A DNA stretch of 7,229 bases from JAIBAI01 sp044238875 (lineage in GTDB: Bacteria > Bacteroidota > Bacteroidia > M30B66): NCBI GenBank assembly GCA_044238875.1, contig JBIICM010000130.1, forward strand, positions 1 through 7,229. The letters run 5' to 3'. The notes under the pieces were generated by a model. It saw only the letters and a program-made list of their open reading frames with translations. It was not told the DNA's origin and searched no databases. Position 1 is the stretch's first letter; each line of letters begins with the position of its first letter. The translations under genes and the position numbers were made by a program. This document shows, in pieces, positions 1-6,365 of this stretch.

Positions 1-1
1 A

Positions 2-571
2 GAATTTGGTACTGAAGGAATTGTTAATATCATCTCGCTCAGCATAGCAGAAAAAATATTGGTCAATACCGATAAAAGTATTTTGGCGGTTGGCCGTGAT
101 TTCGACCAGGTGGTCATCGCCAGATTGCTCGGGAATGGTGAACTGGATCAGAATTTCGGTTTCAAGGGCGCAGCAGAGCTTGGCAACGCCAATCCTTCCA
201 GCACCGACCTCACGGCGGCATTGCTCCCTGACGGCAAGGTGCTGATCGGAGGCCGATGGACCAATAACGGCCTGAATCACTACAGCGTGCTGAAGGTGAA
301 GTTTGTTCAGAAGGGATCAGTAGGCTTTACTGAACTGACTGATCCGGCGGTTCAGATCTACCCCAATCCTGCCGGAGATTGTTTCTTCCTTTCAGATCCG
401 TCTAACCGATTCAACCGCTGCAGGCTTTATGATGCCAGCGGCAGGGCTATCATGTCTGCGTCGCTGAATTCAGGGGCACCGGTTGATGTTTCTTCAATTG
501 GAGCCGGAATCTATATCATCGAACTTTCCGGCAGCAACGCGGTTGGCAGGACAAAACTGATAAAGAAATAG
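2..571 (+). CDS. Secreted delta-60 repeat protein with T9SS C-terminal sorting domain (3' part)
   Basis: The reading frame is open from base 2, so the gene starts left of the window; 189 residues are visible. They begin with the tail of one delta-60 repeat (EFGTEGIVNI), followed by a complete repeat (about residues 22-62, containing SILAVGRDF, IARLLGNGELDQNFG) and the start of another (LPDGKVLIGGRW). Delta-60 repeats are thought to form a beta-propeller-like fold in large secreted proteins. The last ~73 residues, from VQIYPNPAGD through LYDASGR and GAGIYIIEL to KLIKK, form a typical type A T9SS sorting domain, which directs export across the outer membrane and is then removed. The protein is therefore probably cell-surface or secreted. 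Its specific function cannot be told from this part. A TTG at 59 could be read as a start but lies inside the repeat array, so it is not the true start. No terminator is evident after the stop. Confidence 0.9.
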   Translation, partial: EFGTEGIVNIISLSIAEKILVNTDKSILAVGRDFDQVVIARLLGNGELDQNFGFKGAAELGNANPSSTDLTAALLPDGKVLIGGRWTNNGLNHYSVLKVKFVQKGSVGFTELTDPAVQIYPNPAGDCFFLSDPSNRFNRCRLYDASGRAIMSASLNSGAPVDVSSIGAGIYIIELSGSNAVGRTKLIKK

Positions 572-607
572 CTACTCTGTAAAGGCGCTGCGGTTCAACT
601 GCATGAA

Positions 608-869
608 TCAGGGCCTGCCTATTTTAAATGAGGTCATGGTCAGTGAACCTGCCAGTGGTTTATCATTGTAGAATTCCAAACTGTCTTTTTCATCTTTCAG
701 CGCCAATACATAGAGCATAGGCAGATAATGCTCCATGTCCCATAAACAGGGCGGGCATAATGCCATGTTGAGGCCTATCGGGCAAACGTCCAAGTGCTTT
801 TATCTGGTTCATGAAAAATCCGGCAGAAAATGTGGCCATCAGTTTTAAGAATTGGTTTCTATTGATCAT
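608..869 (-). pseudogene. ygiD: Internally deleted 4,5-DOPA dioxygenase extradiol (YgiD/LigB family) remnant
   Basis: Reading from the ATG at 869, one frame gives MINRNQFLKLMATFSAGFF... and then IMPALFMGHG, which matches the start of Bacteroidetes YgiD-type extradiol dioxygenases, where a GHGSP-like motif carries a metal-binding His. After GHG (near 735) this frame turns to nonsense and stops at 690. A different frame of the same strand resumes exactly there with EHYLPMLYVLAL, then FYNDKPLAGSLTMTSFKIG, ending at the TGA at 608-610. That is the family's C-terminus, including the last metal-binding His. About 46 N-terminal and 41 C-terminal residues remain of a protein usually near 260-275 residues (plus a short leader), so about 180 codons are missing and the ends are out of frame. 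The intact enzyme would be a Zn/Fe-dependent ring-cleaving dioxygenase. The product cannot be functional. Family assignment is from recalled motifs and is fairly firm; the gene symbol is that of the E. coli homologue. Confidence 0.82.
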
Positions 870-918
870 TCAGCGCTAAAATTATGGATATCAAAGTATG
901 TCAAAACGCATATAAACG

Positions 919-948
919 TTTAATTTTTGTTGTTTGCGCCCACCTTTG
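919..948 (+). promoter_or_regulatory. Candidate Bacteroidetes-type promoter, distal to katG
   Basis: A TTTA at 919-922 stands 18 bases before CACCTTTG at 941-948. The Bacteroidetes housekeeping consensus is TTTG, about 19-21 bases, then TAnnTTTG. The -33 box matches three of four bases, and the -7 box has CA instead of TA with a perfect TTTG. Transcription would begin near 955 and give katG a leader of about 200 bases. This is a weak candidate. Confidence 0.3.
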
Positions 949-974
949 TAGCTTCGCCCTTAGGGTAGGGGGGA

Positions 975-985
975 TAGGATTCCTA
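975..985. repeat. Short inverted repeat TAGGA-T-TCCTA
   Basis: Perfect 5-base arms around a single T. The right half also belongs to a wider GTAGG (965-969)/CCTAC (982-986) pair. The heptamer ATTCCTA at 979-985 recurs at 1039-1045, sixty bases downstream, within the next inverted repeat. It could be a regulator site, but it is short enough to arise by chance. Confidence 0.25.
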
Positions 986-1041
986 CGAAAACCAACAGTA
1001 CCGGTCAAGCGATTTTTTTGAACATCATGGTTGAAAACATT

Positions 1042-1055
1042 CCTAAGTAATTAGG
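1042..1055. repeat. Short inverted repeat CCTAA-GTAA-TTAGG
   Basis: Perfect 5-base arms separated by four bases, about 105 bases before the katG start and just upstream of the proximal promoter candidate. The size and position would fit an operator for a dimeric regulator, but it matches no operator I recognise. Confidence 0.25.
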
Positions 1056-1098
1056 TATCTTAAAGTTGACCAATTCCGAAAATTATTTTTTAGATCAA

Positions 1099-1107
1099 TA
1101 ACCTTTG
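1099..1107 (+). promoter_or_regulatory. Candidate -7 element, proximal to katG
   Basis: The sequence TAACCTTTG resembles the TAnnTTTG box but has three rather than two bases between TA and TTTG, and no TTTG-like -33 box stands at the right distance upstream. If used, the start would be near 1114 with a leader of about 45 bases, a more usual length than the distal candidate gives. An activator could compensate for the missing -33 box, which would suit an inducible katG, but this is inference. Confidence 0.25.
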
Positions 1108-1158
1108 TGCTCCTATCGCATGAATATTTTCCTCACCTTTAATTAAAAATAAAACAAA

Positions 1159-1215
1159 ATGAAAAGGTTTTTTTCTCTACCAATTCTAATGATTTCTTTT
1201 CAGATGGCAACTGCT
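1159..1215 (+). other. Sec signal peptide of KatG
   Basis: Residues 1-19 show a positive start (MKR), a hydrophobic core (FFSLPILMISF) and an A-x-A site (Ala17-Thr18-Ala19) followed by Gln20, a cleavage context common in Bacteroidetes exported proteins. There is no lipobox Cys and no twin-arginine motif. Cleavage after Ala19 would release mature KatG into the periplasm. The protein ends at FDLKR and carries no T9SS tail, so it should not cross the outer membrane by that route. Confidence 0.8.
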
Positions 1216-3450
1216 CAACCCACTTCAAATGAAAGCGGCGGATGCCCTTTCCATGCCGGCGGTGAAGGTTCTAAAACTATTAAATCAGATGGGGCTGTTT
1301 CTTCAACTCCGCCCGGGAAAGGCCCCGGTAATGCTGATTGGTGGCCCAATCAGCTCAATTTAGGGGTGCTCAGGCAAAAATCAGGCTTGTCCAATCCACT
1401 TGATCCGTCATTTAACTATACCGATGCGTTCATGAAACTTGATCTGACAGCGGTTAAAAATGATATTAAGAAGGTCATGACCGAATCGCAGGACTGGTGG
1501 CCGGCCGATTACGGAAATTACGGGCCTTTTTTTATCCGCATGGCCTGGCACAGTGCGGGAACATACCGCTCCGGTGATGGCAGGGGAGGAGCAAGGGCCG
1601 GACAACAGCGTTTTGCGCCGTTGAACAGCTGGCCAGACAATGCCAACCTCGACAAGGCAAGGAGACTCCTATGGCCAGTGAAGCAAAAGTATGGACAAAG
1701 CATTTCCTGGGCCGATCTGATGATACTGGCAGGGAATGTAGCGCTGGAGTCAATGGGTTTCAAAACTGCCGGTTTTAGTGGTGGGCGCGCGGACGTATGG
1801 GAGCCTGAAAATGATGTTTACTGGGGGGCGGAGAATAAATGGCTGGATGATAAACGCCACACAGGCGACAGAAAACTTGAAAACCCGCTGGCTGCGGTGC
1901 AGATGGGATTGATTTATGTAAATCCTGAAGGCCCTAATGGGAATCCGGATCCGGTAGCCGCTGCACGCGATATCAGGGAAACTTTTGGCAGGATGGGTAT
2001 GAATGATGAAGAGACGGTTGCCCTTATCGCCGGTGGACACAGCTTTGGAAAAGCTCACGGAGCGGGGCCGGCAACCCATGTTGGTCCGGAGCCTGAAGCC
2101 GCGCCAATTGAACAACAGGGCATGGGATGGAAAAGTGATTATAAATCCGGAAAAGGCCAGGATGCCATTACTTCCGGTCTTGAAGTAACGTGGACTTCCA
2201 CTCCTGCTCAATGGAGTCATGACTACTTTAAGTTCTTATTCGAAAACGAATGGGAGCTAACCAAAAGTCCGGCAGGAGCGAATCAATGGGTGGCAAAAAA
2301 TCCAAAAACGATGGTGCCTGATGCTTTTGACAAGAGCCGGATGCACAAACCTACTATGTTAACCACCGATCTTTCAATGCGTTTTGATCCGGCTTATGAA
2401 AAAATTTCAAGGAGATTTTACAAGAATCCGGCAGAATTTGAAAAAGCGTTTGCCCTGGCATGGTACAAACTTACGCACAGGGATATGGGGCCAAAGGCAT
2501 TGCACCTGGGGCAGGAAGTACCCCGTGAGGATTTTATCTGGCAGGATCCGATTCCGGCTCTGAACCATCCGCTGATTGATGAAACTGATATCAGACAGCT
2601 GAAAGCTGAAATATTGAACGCAGGTCTAACTACTGCCGAGCTTGTCACAACGGCCTGGGCATCAGCTTCAACTTTCCGCGGAACGGATCTGAAGGGAGGT
2701 GCCAATGGTGCAAGAATCCGCCTTCAGCCACAGGCGAACTGGGCGGTGAATAACCCGGCGCAGCTAAGCAGGGTATTGGCCAAACTGACCGAAATTCAAA
2801 AGAAATTCAATGCCCAGAATAAGGAGAAGAAAGTCTCTTTGGCCGACCTGATTGTATTAGGGGGATCTGCGGCAGTTGAACAGGCTGCAACCGTTGCCGG
2901 CCAGCAAATCAAGGTGCCGTTTACCCCGGGCCGGATGGATGCAACACAGGAACAGACCGACCTTGCTTCAATGGCAGTATTGGAGCCAATGGCCGATGGT
3001 TTTAGAAATTACGAGAAAACCGCCTATACGCTCTCAACCGAAGAACTGCTGGTTGATAAAGCCCAGCTGCTAACCCTCACTGCACCTGAAATGACCGTTC
3101 TTGTGGGTGGAATGCGTGTGCTGGGAGCCAACTATGACAATTTAAAACATGGGGTTTTTACCAACCGGGTTGGCACGCTATCGAATGATTTCTTTGTGAA
3201 CCTGCTTGATGTAAATTTAGAATGGGCTGCAAAAAGTGAGAACAAGGATGTTTTTGAAGGCCGTGACCGCAAGACGGGTAACGTAGTCTGGACCGCTACC
3301 CGCGCCGATCTGATCTTTGGCTCTCATTCAGAACTAAGGGCACTGGCAGAAGTTTATGCCAGTAATGATGCCAGAGAGAAATTTGTAAAAGATTTTGTTA
3401 ATGCCTGGGTTAAAGTGATGAACCTCGACCGCTTTGATTTGAAGCGTTAA
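1159..3450 (+). CDS. katG: Catalase-peroxidase KatG, predicted exported
   Basis: This bifunctional haem enzyme breaks down hydrogen peroxide (catalase) and oxidises organic donors (peroxidase). The 763-residue protein has the usual two-domain KatG layout: an active N-terminal haem domain (about 60-450) and a haem-less C-terminal copy (about 470-763). Visible active-site residues are distal Arg127, Trp130 and His131 (RMAWHSAGTYR), Tyr253 (GLIYVNPEGP) and Met279 (GRMGMND), which with Trp130 form the Met-Tyr-Trp crosslink needed for catalase activity. Proximal residues are His294 (AGGHSFGKAHGAG), Trp345 (LEVTWT) and Asp404 (TTDLSM). The Ser in DAITSG, matching Ser315 of M. tuberculosis KatG, is retained. 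The first ~19 residues are a Sec signal peptide, unlike most KatG proteins, and are followed by the familiar GGCPFH segment. The start at 1159 is chosen because it gives this signal peptide; the leader is A-rich with no Shine-Dalgarno. The gene appears monocistronic, ending at a strong terminator. Confidence 0.97.
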   Translation: MKRFFSLPILMISFQMATAQPTSNESGGCPFHAGGEGSKTIKSDGAVSSTPPGKGPGNADWWPNQLNLGVLRQKSGLSNPLDPSFNYTDAFMKLDLTAVKNDIKKVMTESQDWWPADYGNYGPFFIRMAWHSAGTYRSGDGRGGARAGQQRFAPLNSWPDNANLDKARRLLWPVKQKYGQSISWADLMILAGNVALESMGFKTAGFSGGRADVWEPENDVYWGAENKWLDDKRHTGDRKLENPLAAVQMGLIYVNPEGPNGNPDPVAAARDIRETFGRMGMNDEETVALIAGGHSFGKAHGAGPATHVGPEPEAAPIEQQGMGWKSDYKSGKGQDAITSGLEVTWTSTPAQWSHDYFKFLFENEWELTKSPAGANQWVAKNPKTMVPDAFDKSRMHKPTMLTTDLSMRFDPAYEKISRRFYKNPAEFEKAFALAWYKLTHRDMGPKALHLGQEVPREDFIWQDPIPALNHPLIDETDIRQLKAEILNAGLTTAELVTTAWASASTFRGTDLKGGANGARIRLQPQANWAVNNPAQLSRVLAKLTEIQKKFNAQNKEKKVSLADLIVLGGSAAVEQAATVAGQQIKVPFTPGRMDATQEQTDLASMAVLEPMADGFRNYEKTAYTLSTEELLVDKAQLLTLTAPEMTVLVGGMRVLGANYDNLKHGVFTNRVGTLSNDFFVNLLDVNLEWAAKSENKDVFEGRDRKTGNVVWTATRADLIFGSHSELRALAEVYASNDAREKFVKDFVNAWVKVMNLDRFDLKR

Positions 3451-3472
3451 AGCATAGTGCTGGTTTTAAAAC

Positions 3473-3507
3473 AAAAAAAGGCCATCTATGAAAGATGGCC
3501 TTTTTTT
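3473..3507. terminator. Bidirectional intrinsic terminator between katG and pdhC
   Basis: An 8-bp perfect stem, GGCCATCT (3480-3487) with AGATGGCC (3493-3500), closes a 5-base ATGAA loop. It is preceded by seven A (3473-3479) and followed by seven T (3501-3507). Read from either strand it gives a GC-rich hairpin and a U-run, so it serves both katG, which stops at 3450, and the convergent pdhC, which stops at 3542. Confidence 0.93.
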
Positions 3508-3541
3508 ATGAACTCTGTATGAGACAATCTAAAGCATAATC

Positions 3542-4780
3542 TTAAATCAGCATTCTTACCGGCTGCTCAAGGTTTTCTTTGAACGTCTTAAGAAATGCTG
3601 CTCCTGTGGCGCCATCAACCACGCGGTGATCGCAGCTAAGGGTTACTTTCATGATATTGCCCGGTACAACCGCTCCGTTCTTTACAACCGGCTTGGCTTG
3701 TATGCTGCCCACAGCAAGTATACAGGCGTCTGGCGGATTGATGATGGCGGTGAACTCATCAATATCAAACATGCCGAGGTTACTGATTGTAAATGTATTA
3801 CCTTCCCAATCAGCCGGCTGTAATTTTTTTGACTTTGCCCGGACGGCATAATCTTTCACCTCGGCTGAAATCTGAGCAAACCCTTTCTGATCGGCAAAGC
3901 GAACCACCGGAACCAACAGTCCTTCTTCAACAGCCATGGCAACCCCGATATGAATGTGTTGATTAAAACGAATTTTATCGCCCAGCCATGATGAATTGAT
4001 TTTGGGGTGTTTACGCAATGCCATTGCAGCGGCTTTAACCACAAAATCATTGTATGAAATTTTTACATCACCGGCGGCATTGATCCTGCTTCTTGCTGCA
4101 ATGGCCTCATCCATATCAATTTCAATGGTGAGGTAAAAATGCGGGGCGCTGAATTTACTTTCAGCAAGTCGGCGTGCAATGGTTTTGCGCATCTGAGAAA
4201 CAGGCTCCTCCGAGAATTGTTCCTTACCAGAGGAAACAAACACTGGTGCGGCAGGCGATGCTGGAGCCGCCGACTGAAAATGTTCAACATCACGTCGTAC
4301 AATTCTTCCGCCATCACCGCTTCCGGAAACCTGACGAAGGTCAATACCTTTTTCGGAAGCTATTTTTTTTGCCAGCGGAGATGCTTTAAGGCGATCATCA
4401 GCGGTGTCTGAAGCTGCTGAAGGTGCAGAAGTCTGGATCTGCAACACTTCGGCAGAAGCAGCGGCAGCTGGTACATGAGCCGGTGCTGCTGCAGCCGGAG
4501 TTGTTGTGCTTCCGCCGGCCAGCAAAGCTGAGAAATCTTCACCTTCCTTGCCAAGAATAGCAAGAATGGAATCTACCGGCGCATTTGAACCTTCCTGAAC
4601 ACCGATGTAAAGCAAATAGCCATCCTGGAAAGATTCAAAATCCATGGTGGCCTTATCTGTTTCAATTTCTGCCAGAAGGTCACCTGATTTTACTTTATCA
4701 CCGACTTTCTTGTGCCATTTTGATACCACACCTTCTGTCATGGTATCACTCAGTTTGGGCATTCTAACTATCTCTGCCAT
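3542..4780 (-). CDS. pdhC: Pyruvate dehydrogenase complex E2, dihydrolipoamide acetyltransferase
   Basis: This is the core subunit of the cytoplasmic pyruvate dehydrogenase complex; it carries acetyl groups on lipoyl-lysine and transfers them to coenzyme A. The 412 residues contain one N-terminal lipoyl domain (about 2-80) with the lipoylated Lys43 in IETDKATMDFES and an Ala/Pro-rich flexible linker (about 90-125). A peripheral-subunit-binding domain follows at about 131-168 (ASPLAKKIASEKGIDL, GSGDGGRIVRRDV), then after a second linker the catalytic domain (about 190-412) with NLGMFDIDEFTAIINPP and the catalytic DHRVVDG (His385, Asp389). It is near the short end of the family range because it has only one lipoyl domain. 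It starts 18 bases after pdhA on the same strand, so the two are almost certainly co-transcribed. A branched-chain E2 is less likely, given the PDH-like E1-alpha beside it. Confidence 0.95.
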   Translation of the reverse strand: MAEIVRMPKLSDTMTEGVVSKWHKKVGDKVKSGDLLAEIETDKATMDFESFQDGYLLYIGVQEGSNAPVDSILAILGKEGEDFSALLAGGSTTTPAAAAPAHVPAAAASAEVLQIQTSAPSAASDTADDRLKASPLAKKIASEKGIDLRQVSGSGDGGRIVRRDVEHFQSAAPASPAAPVFVSSGKEQFSEEPVSQMRKTIARRLAESKFSAPHFYLTIEIDMDEAIAARSRINAAGDVKISYNDFVVKAAAMALRKHPKINSSWLGDKIRFNQHIHIGVAMAVEEGLLVPVVRFADQKGFAQISAEVKDYAVRAKSKKLQPADWEGNTFTISNLGMFDIDEFTAIINPPDACILAVGSIQAKPVVKNGAVVPGNIMKVTLSCDHRVVDGATGAAFLKTFKENLEQPVRMLI

Positions 4781-4798
4781 TTTGCGTTGATGATTTTG

Positions 4799-5794
4799 TT
4801 AATCCAGAATATAGGGGTAATCGTCCTGCACATAAACATCTCTGAACAATTCTTCCGGCTCAGGGTAGGGTGACGCTTCCGCAAATCGCACAGACTCCTC
4901 AACAATCGCTTTGATGCGCTCTTCTGTGGCTTCCACCTCAGCTTCGTTGATCCATTTATTCTTCAATAATGTATTCAGCACCTGTTCAATCGGATCAAGC
5001 TTTTTGTATTCTTCAACCTCTTCCTTGGTGCGATATTTTCCAGGGTCAGACATAGAATGACCGCGGTAACGGTAAGTTTTAATTTCAAGCAGAACCGGAC
5101 CTTTTCCTTCACGCGCATGGTTTACGGCCCATTCGGTGGCTTCATGTACCGCTTCCACGCGCATGCCGTCAACCGGTTTCGCAGGCATTTCATAAGAAAG
5201 ACCGATTTTGTAGAGATCGAGCACATTGGTGGTACGCTCTACAGAGGTACCCATGGCGTAATTATTATTTTCAATGATAAACACCACCGGAAGCTTCCAC
5301 AACATAGCCATATTAAACGCTTCATGCAAAGCGCCCTGCCTTACAGCTCCGTCACCCATGTAACAAAGCGTAACATTGCTGGTTCCCTTGTATTTCTCCG
5401 CAAAGGCAATACCTGCGCCGAGTGGAATCTGCCCGCCAACAATACCATGACCACCGAAAAAACGGTGTTCAGCAGAAAACATGTGCATGGAGCCTCCTTT
5501 ACCCTTTGAACAGCCAGTGATCTTTGCCATTAGCTCGGCCATCACCGCATTGGGCGACACACCTTTTGCAATCGGGTGAATATGATCGCGGTAGGCGCTG
5601 ATCATGTTATCATCCTTACCGATCACGCTCATGGCACCGGCCACAACAGCCTCCTGACCAATATAAAGGTGACAAAAGCCCCTGATTTTTTGTTGAATGT
5701 ACAGCTGACTTGCTTTTTCTTCAAATCTGCGCCAAAGAAGCATGTCTTCATACCATTTCAGGTATTGTTCTTTGGAAAATGCCGGTTTAGCCAT
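4799..5794 (-). CDS. pdhA: Pyruvate dehydrogenase E1 component, alpha subunit
   Basis: With E1-beta it forms the thiamine-diphosphate enzyme that decarboxylates pyruvate and acetylates the E2 lipoyl group. The 331 residues are a normal length for a heterotetrameric E1-alpha. The thiamine diphosphate motif runs from GDG (147-149) to NNN (176-178). Other family marks are CHLYIGQEAV (41-50), YRDHIHPIAKG (68-78), GGHGIVGGQIPLGAG (114-128) and TYRYRGHSMSDPGKYRTKEE (240-259). The last closely resembles the phosphorylation loop of mitochondrial PDHA1: the Ser at site 1 (Ser247) is kept, while the site 2 Ser is absent. This supports a pyruvate rather than a branched-chain substrate. The E1-beta partner is not next to it and must be encoded elsewhere. 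The gene is followed after 18 bases by pdhC and preceded after 54 bases by cdd, with a likely promoter in that gap. Confidence 0.95.
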   Translation of the reverse strand: MAKPAFSKEQYLKWYEDMLLWRRFEEKASQLYIQQKIRGFCHLYIGQEAVVAGAMSVIGKDDNMISAYRDHIHPIAKGVSPNAVMAELMAKITGCSKGKGGSMHMFSAEHRFFGGHGIVGGQIPLGAGIAFAEKYKGTSNVTLCYMGDGAVRQGALHEAFNMAMLWKLPVVFIIENNNYAMGTSVERTTNVLDLYKIGLSYEMPAKPVDGMRVEAVHEATEWAVNHAREGKGPVLLEIKTYRYRGHSMSDPGKYRTKEEVEEYKKLDPIEQVLNTLLKNKWINEAEVEATEERIKAIVEESVRFAEASPYPEPEELFRDVYVQDDYPYILD

Positions 5795-5813
5795 AGTTCT
5801 TTCTGAATGGTGG

Positions 5814-5846
5814 CAAATTTACACTAAAATAATTTTATCATACAAA
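5814..5846 (-). promoter_or_regulatory. Bacteroidetes-type promoter for pdhA-pdhC
   Basis: On the minus strand a TTTG (5846-5843) is followed after 21 bases by TAAATTTG (5821-5814), a full match to the TAnnTTTG -7 consensus. Transcription would start near 5807, about 13 bases before the pdhA ATG, a short leader. The -33 box sits only three bases beyond the cdd stop, so the element fills the gap between the genes. Confidence 0.65.
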
Positions 5847-5848
5847 AA

Positions 5849-6355
5849 TTATGATGTTGATTGTTTATTTCTCTTTAATTTATCAGCATCGAAAGCAACG
5901 GGGAGTAAATTTATTAATCCGTTAACTTTATGAACTTTTCCTTTCTTTCCTGCCATAATTATTTGCAAAGGCTGGCCTGAAATACGTTCATATTCCGACA
6001 TAACCTGACGGCATGCTCCGCAGGGATATACCGGATGCTGCAATTCAAAATCCGGCGAAAAGGCTGAGATGGCGATTCTTACAATGGCCTTTCCGGGATA
6101 ATTTGCTCCGGCTGCAAACAATGCAGTTCGTTCGGCACAAATACCTGAAGGATATGCCACATTCTCCTGATTATTACCCTGCACAACGGTGCCGTCTTCG
6201 AGTTCAAGTGCCGCTCCTACAAAAAAGTGTGAATAGGGGGCATATGCTTTATCCCTCGCCCCTTCGGCGCTGATGAGTAAATTTCGGTCAGCTTCTGACA
6301 ATTCACCGGCTGATTCATATTCTTCTATAATGGTGCGGAATTCGAGTTCTTTCAT
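5849..6355 (-). CDS. cdd: Cytidine deaminase (homotetrameric type)
   Basis: This zinc enzyme hydrolyses cytidine and deoxycytidine to uridine and deoxyuridine in pyrimidine salvage, in the cytoplasm. Its 168 residues are somewhat longer than the ~130-140 usual for the short tetrameric class, because of extra residues at both ends. The zinc site is visible: Cys73-Ala-Glu75 (GICAERTALFAAG), where Glu75 is the proton shuttle, and Cys112-x-x-Cys115 (PCGACRQVMSEY). The substrate-pocket segments YAPYSHFFVGAAL (38-50) and GNNQENVAYPSG (60-71) are also present. It begins 10 bases after the stop of the upstream methyltransferase, so it is probably in the same transcript; no Shine-Dalgarno is seen. The C-terminus is rich in Lys, Arg and Ser (KLKRNKQSTS). 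Confidence 0.95.
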   Translation of the reverse strand: MKELEFRTIIEEYESAGELSEADRNLLISAEGARDKAYAPYSHFFVGAALELEDGTVVQGNNQENVAYPSGICAERTALFAAGANYPGKAIVRIAISAFSPDFELQHPVYPCGACRQVMSEYERISGQPLQIIMAGKKGKVHKVNGLINLLPVAFDADKLKRNKQSTS

Positions 6356-6365
6356 ACCGGCTAAT

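Larger units (their letters stand above)
870..1158. other. AT-rich intergenic region upstream of katG, no gene seen
   Basis: This stretch of 289 bases separates the dioxygenase remnant from katG, which are divergently oriented. I see no coding frame, tRNA or structured RNA. It holds a G-rich patch (963-973), two short inverted repeats (975-985 and 1042-1055) and two TTTG-type promoter-like elements (listed separately). It probably holds the katG promoter and any peroxide-responsive operator, but I could not recognise a convincing OxyR (ATAG-N7-CTAT repeats) or PerR box. Confidence 0.6.

Noticed and set aside
59..571. TTG at 59 as the start of the delta-60 protein
   Set aside because: The frame is open to the window edge and the upstream residues (EFGTEGIVNI) are the end of a preceding delta-60 repeat.
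608..793. A 61-residue minus-strand open frame as a gene of its own
   Set aside because: From EHYLP onward it is the C-terminus of a DOPA dioxygenase; its first residues are an out-of-frame reading of the N-terminal remnant. It is part of the pseudogene.
1750..2220. 156-codon open frame antisense to katG
   Set aside because: It is a shadow of katG with no recognisable domain, and katG is fully supported in this stretch.
4405..4515. Low-complexity, repeat-like DNA in pdhC
   Set aside because: It encodes the Ala/Pro/Ser-rich flexible linker after the lipoyl domain, a normal feature of E2 proteins and not an independent DNA repeat.
5057..5509. 150-codon open frame antisense to pdhA
   Set aside because: It lies entirely over conserved pdhA motifs, has no recognisable domain and no convincing promoter.
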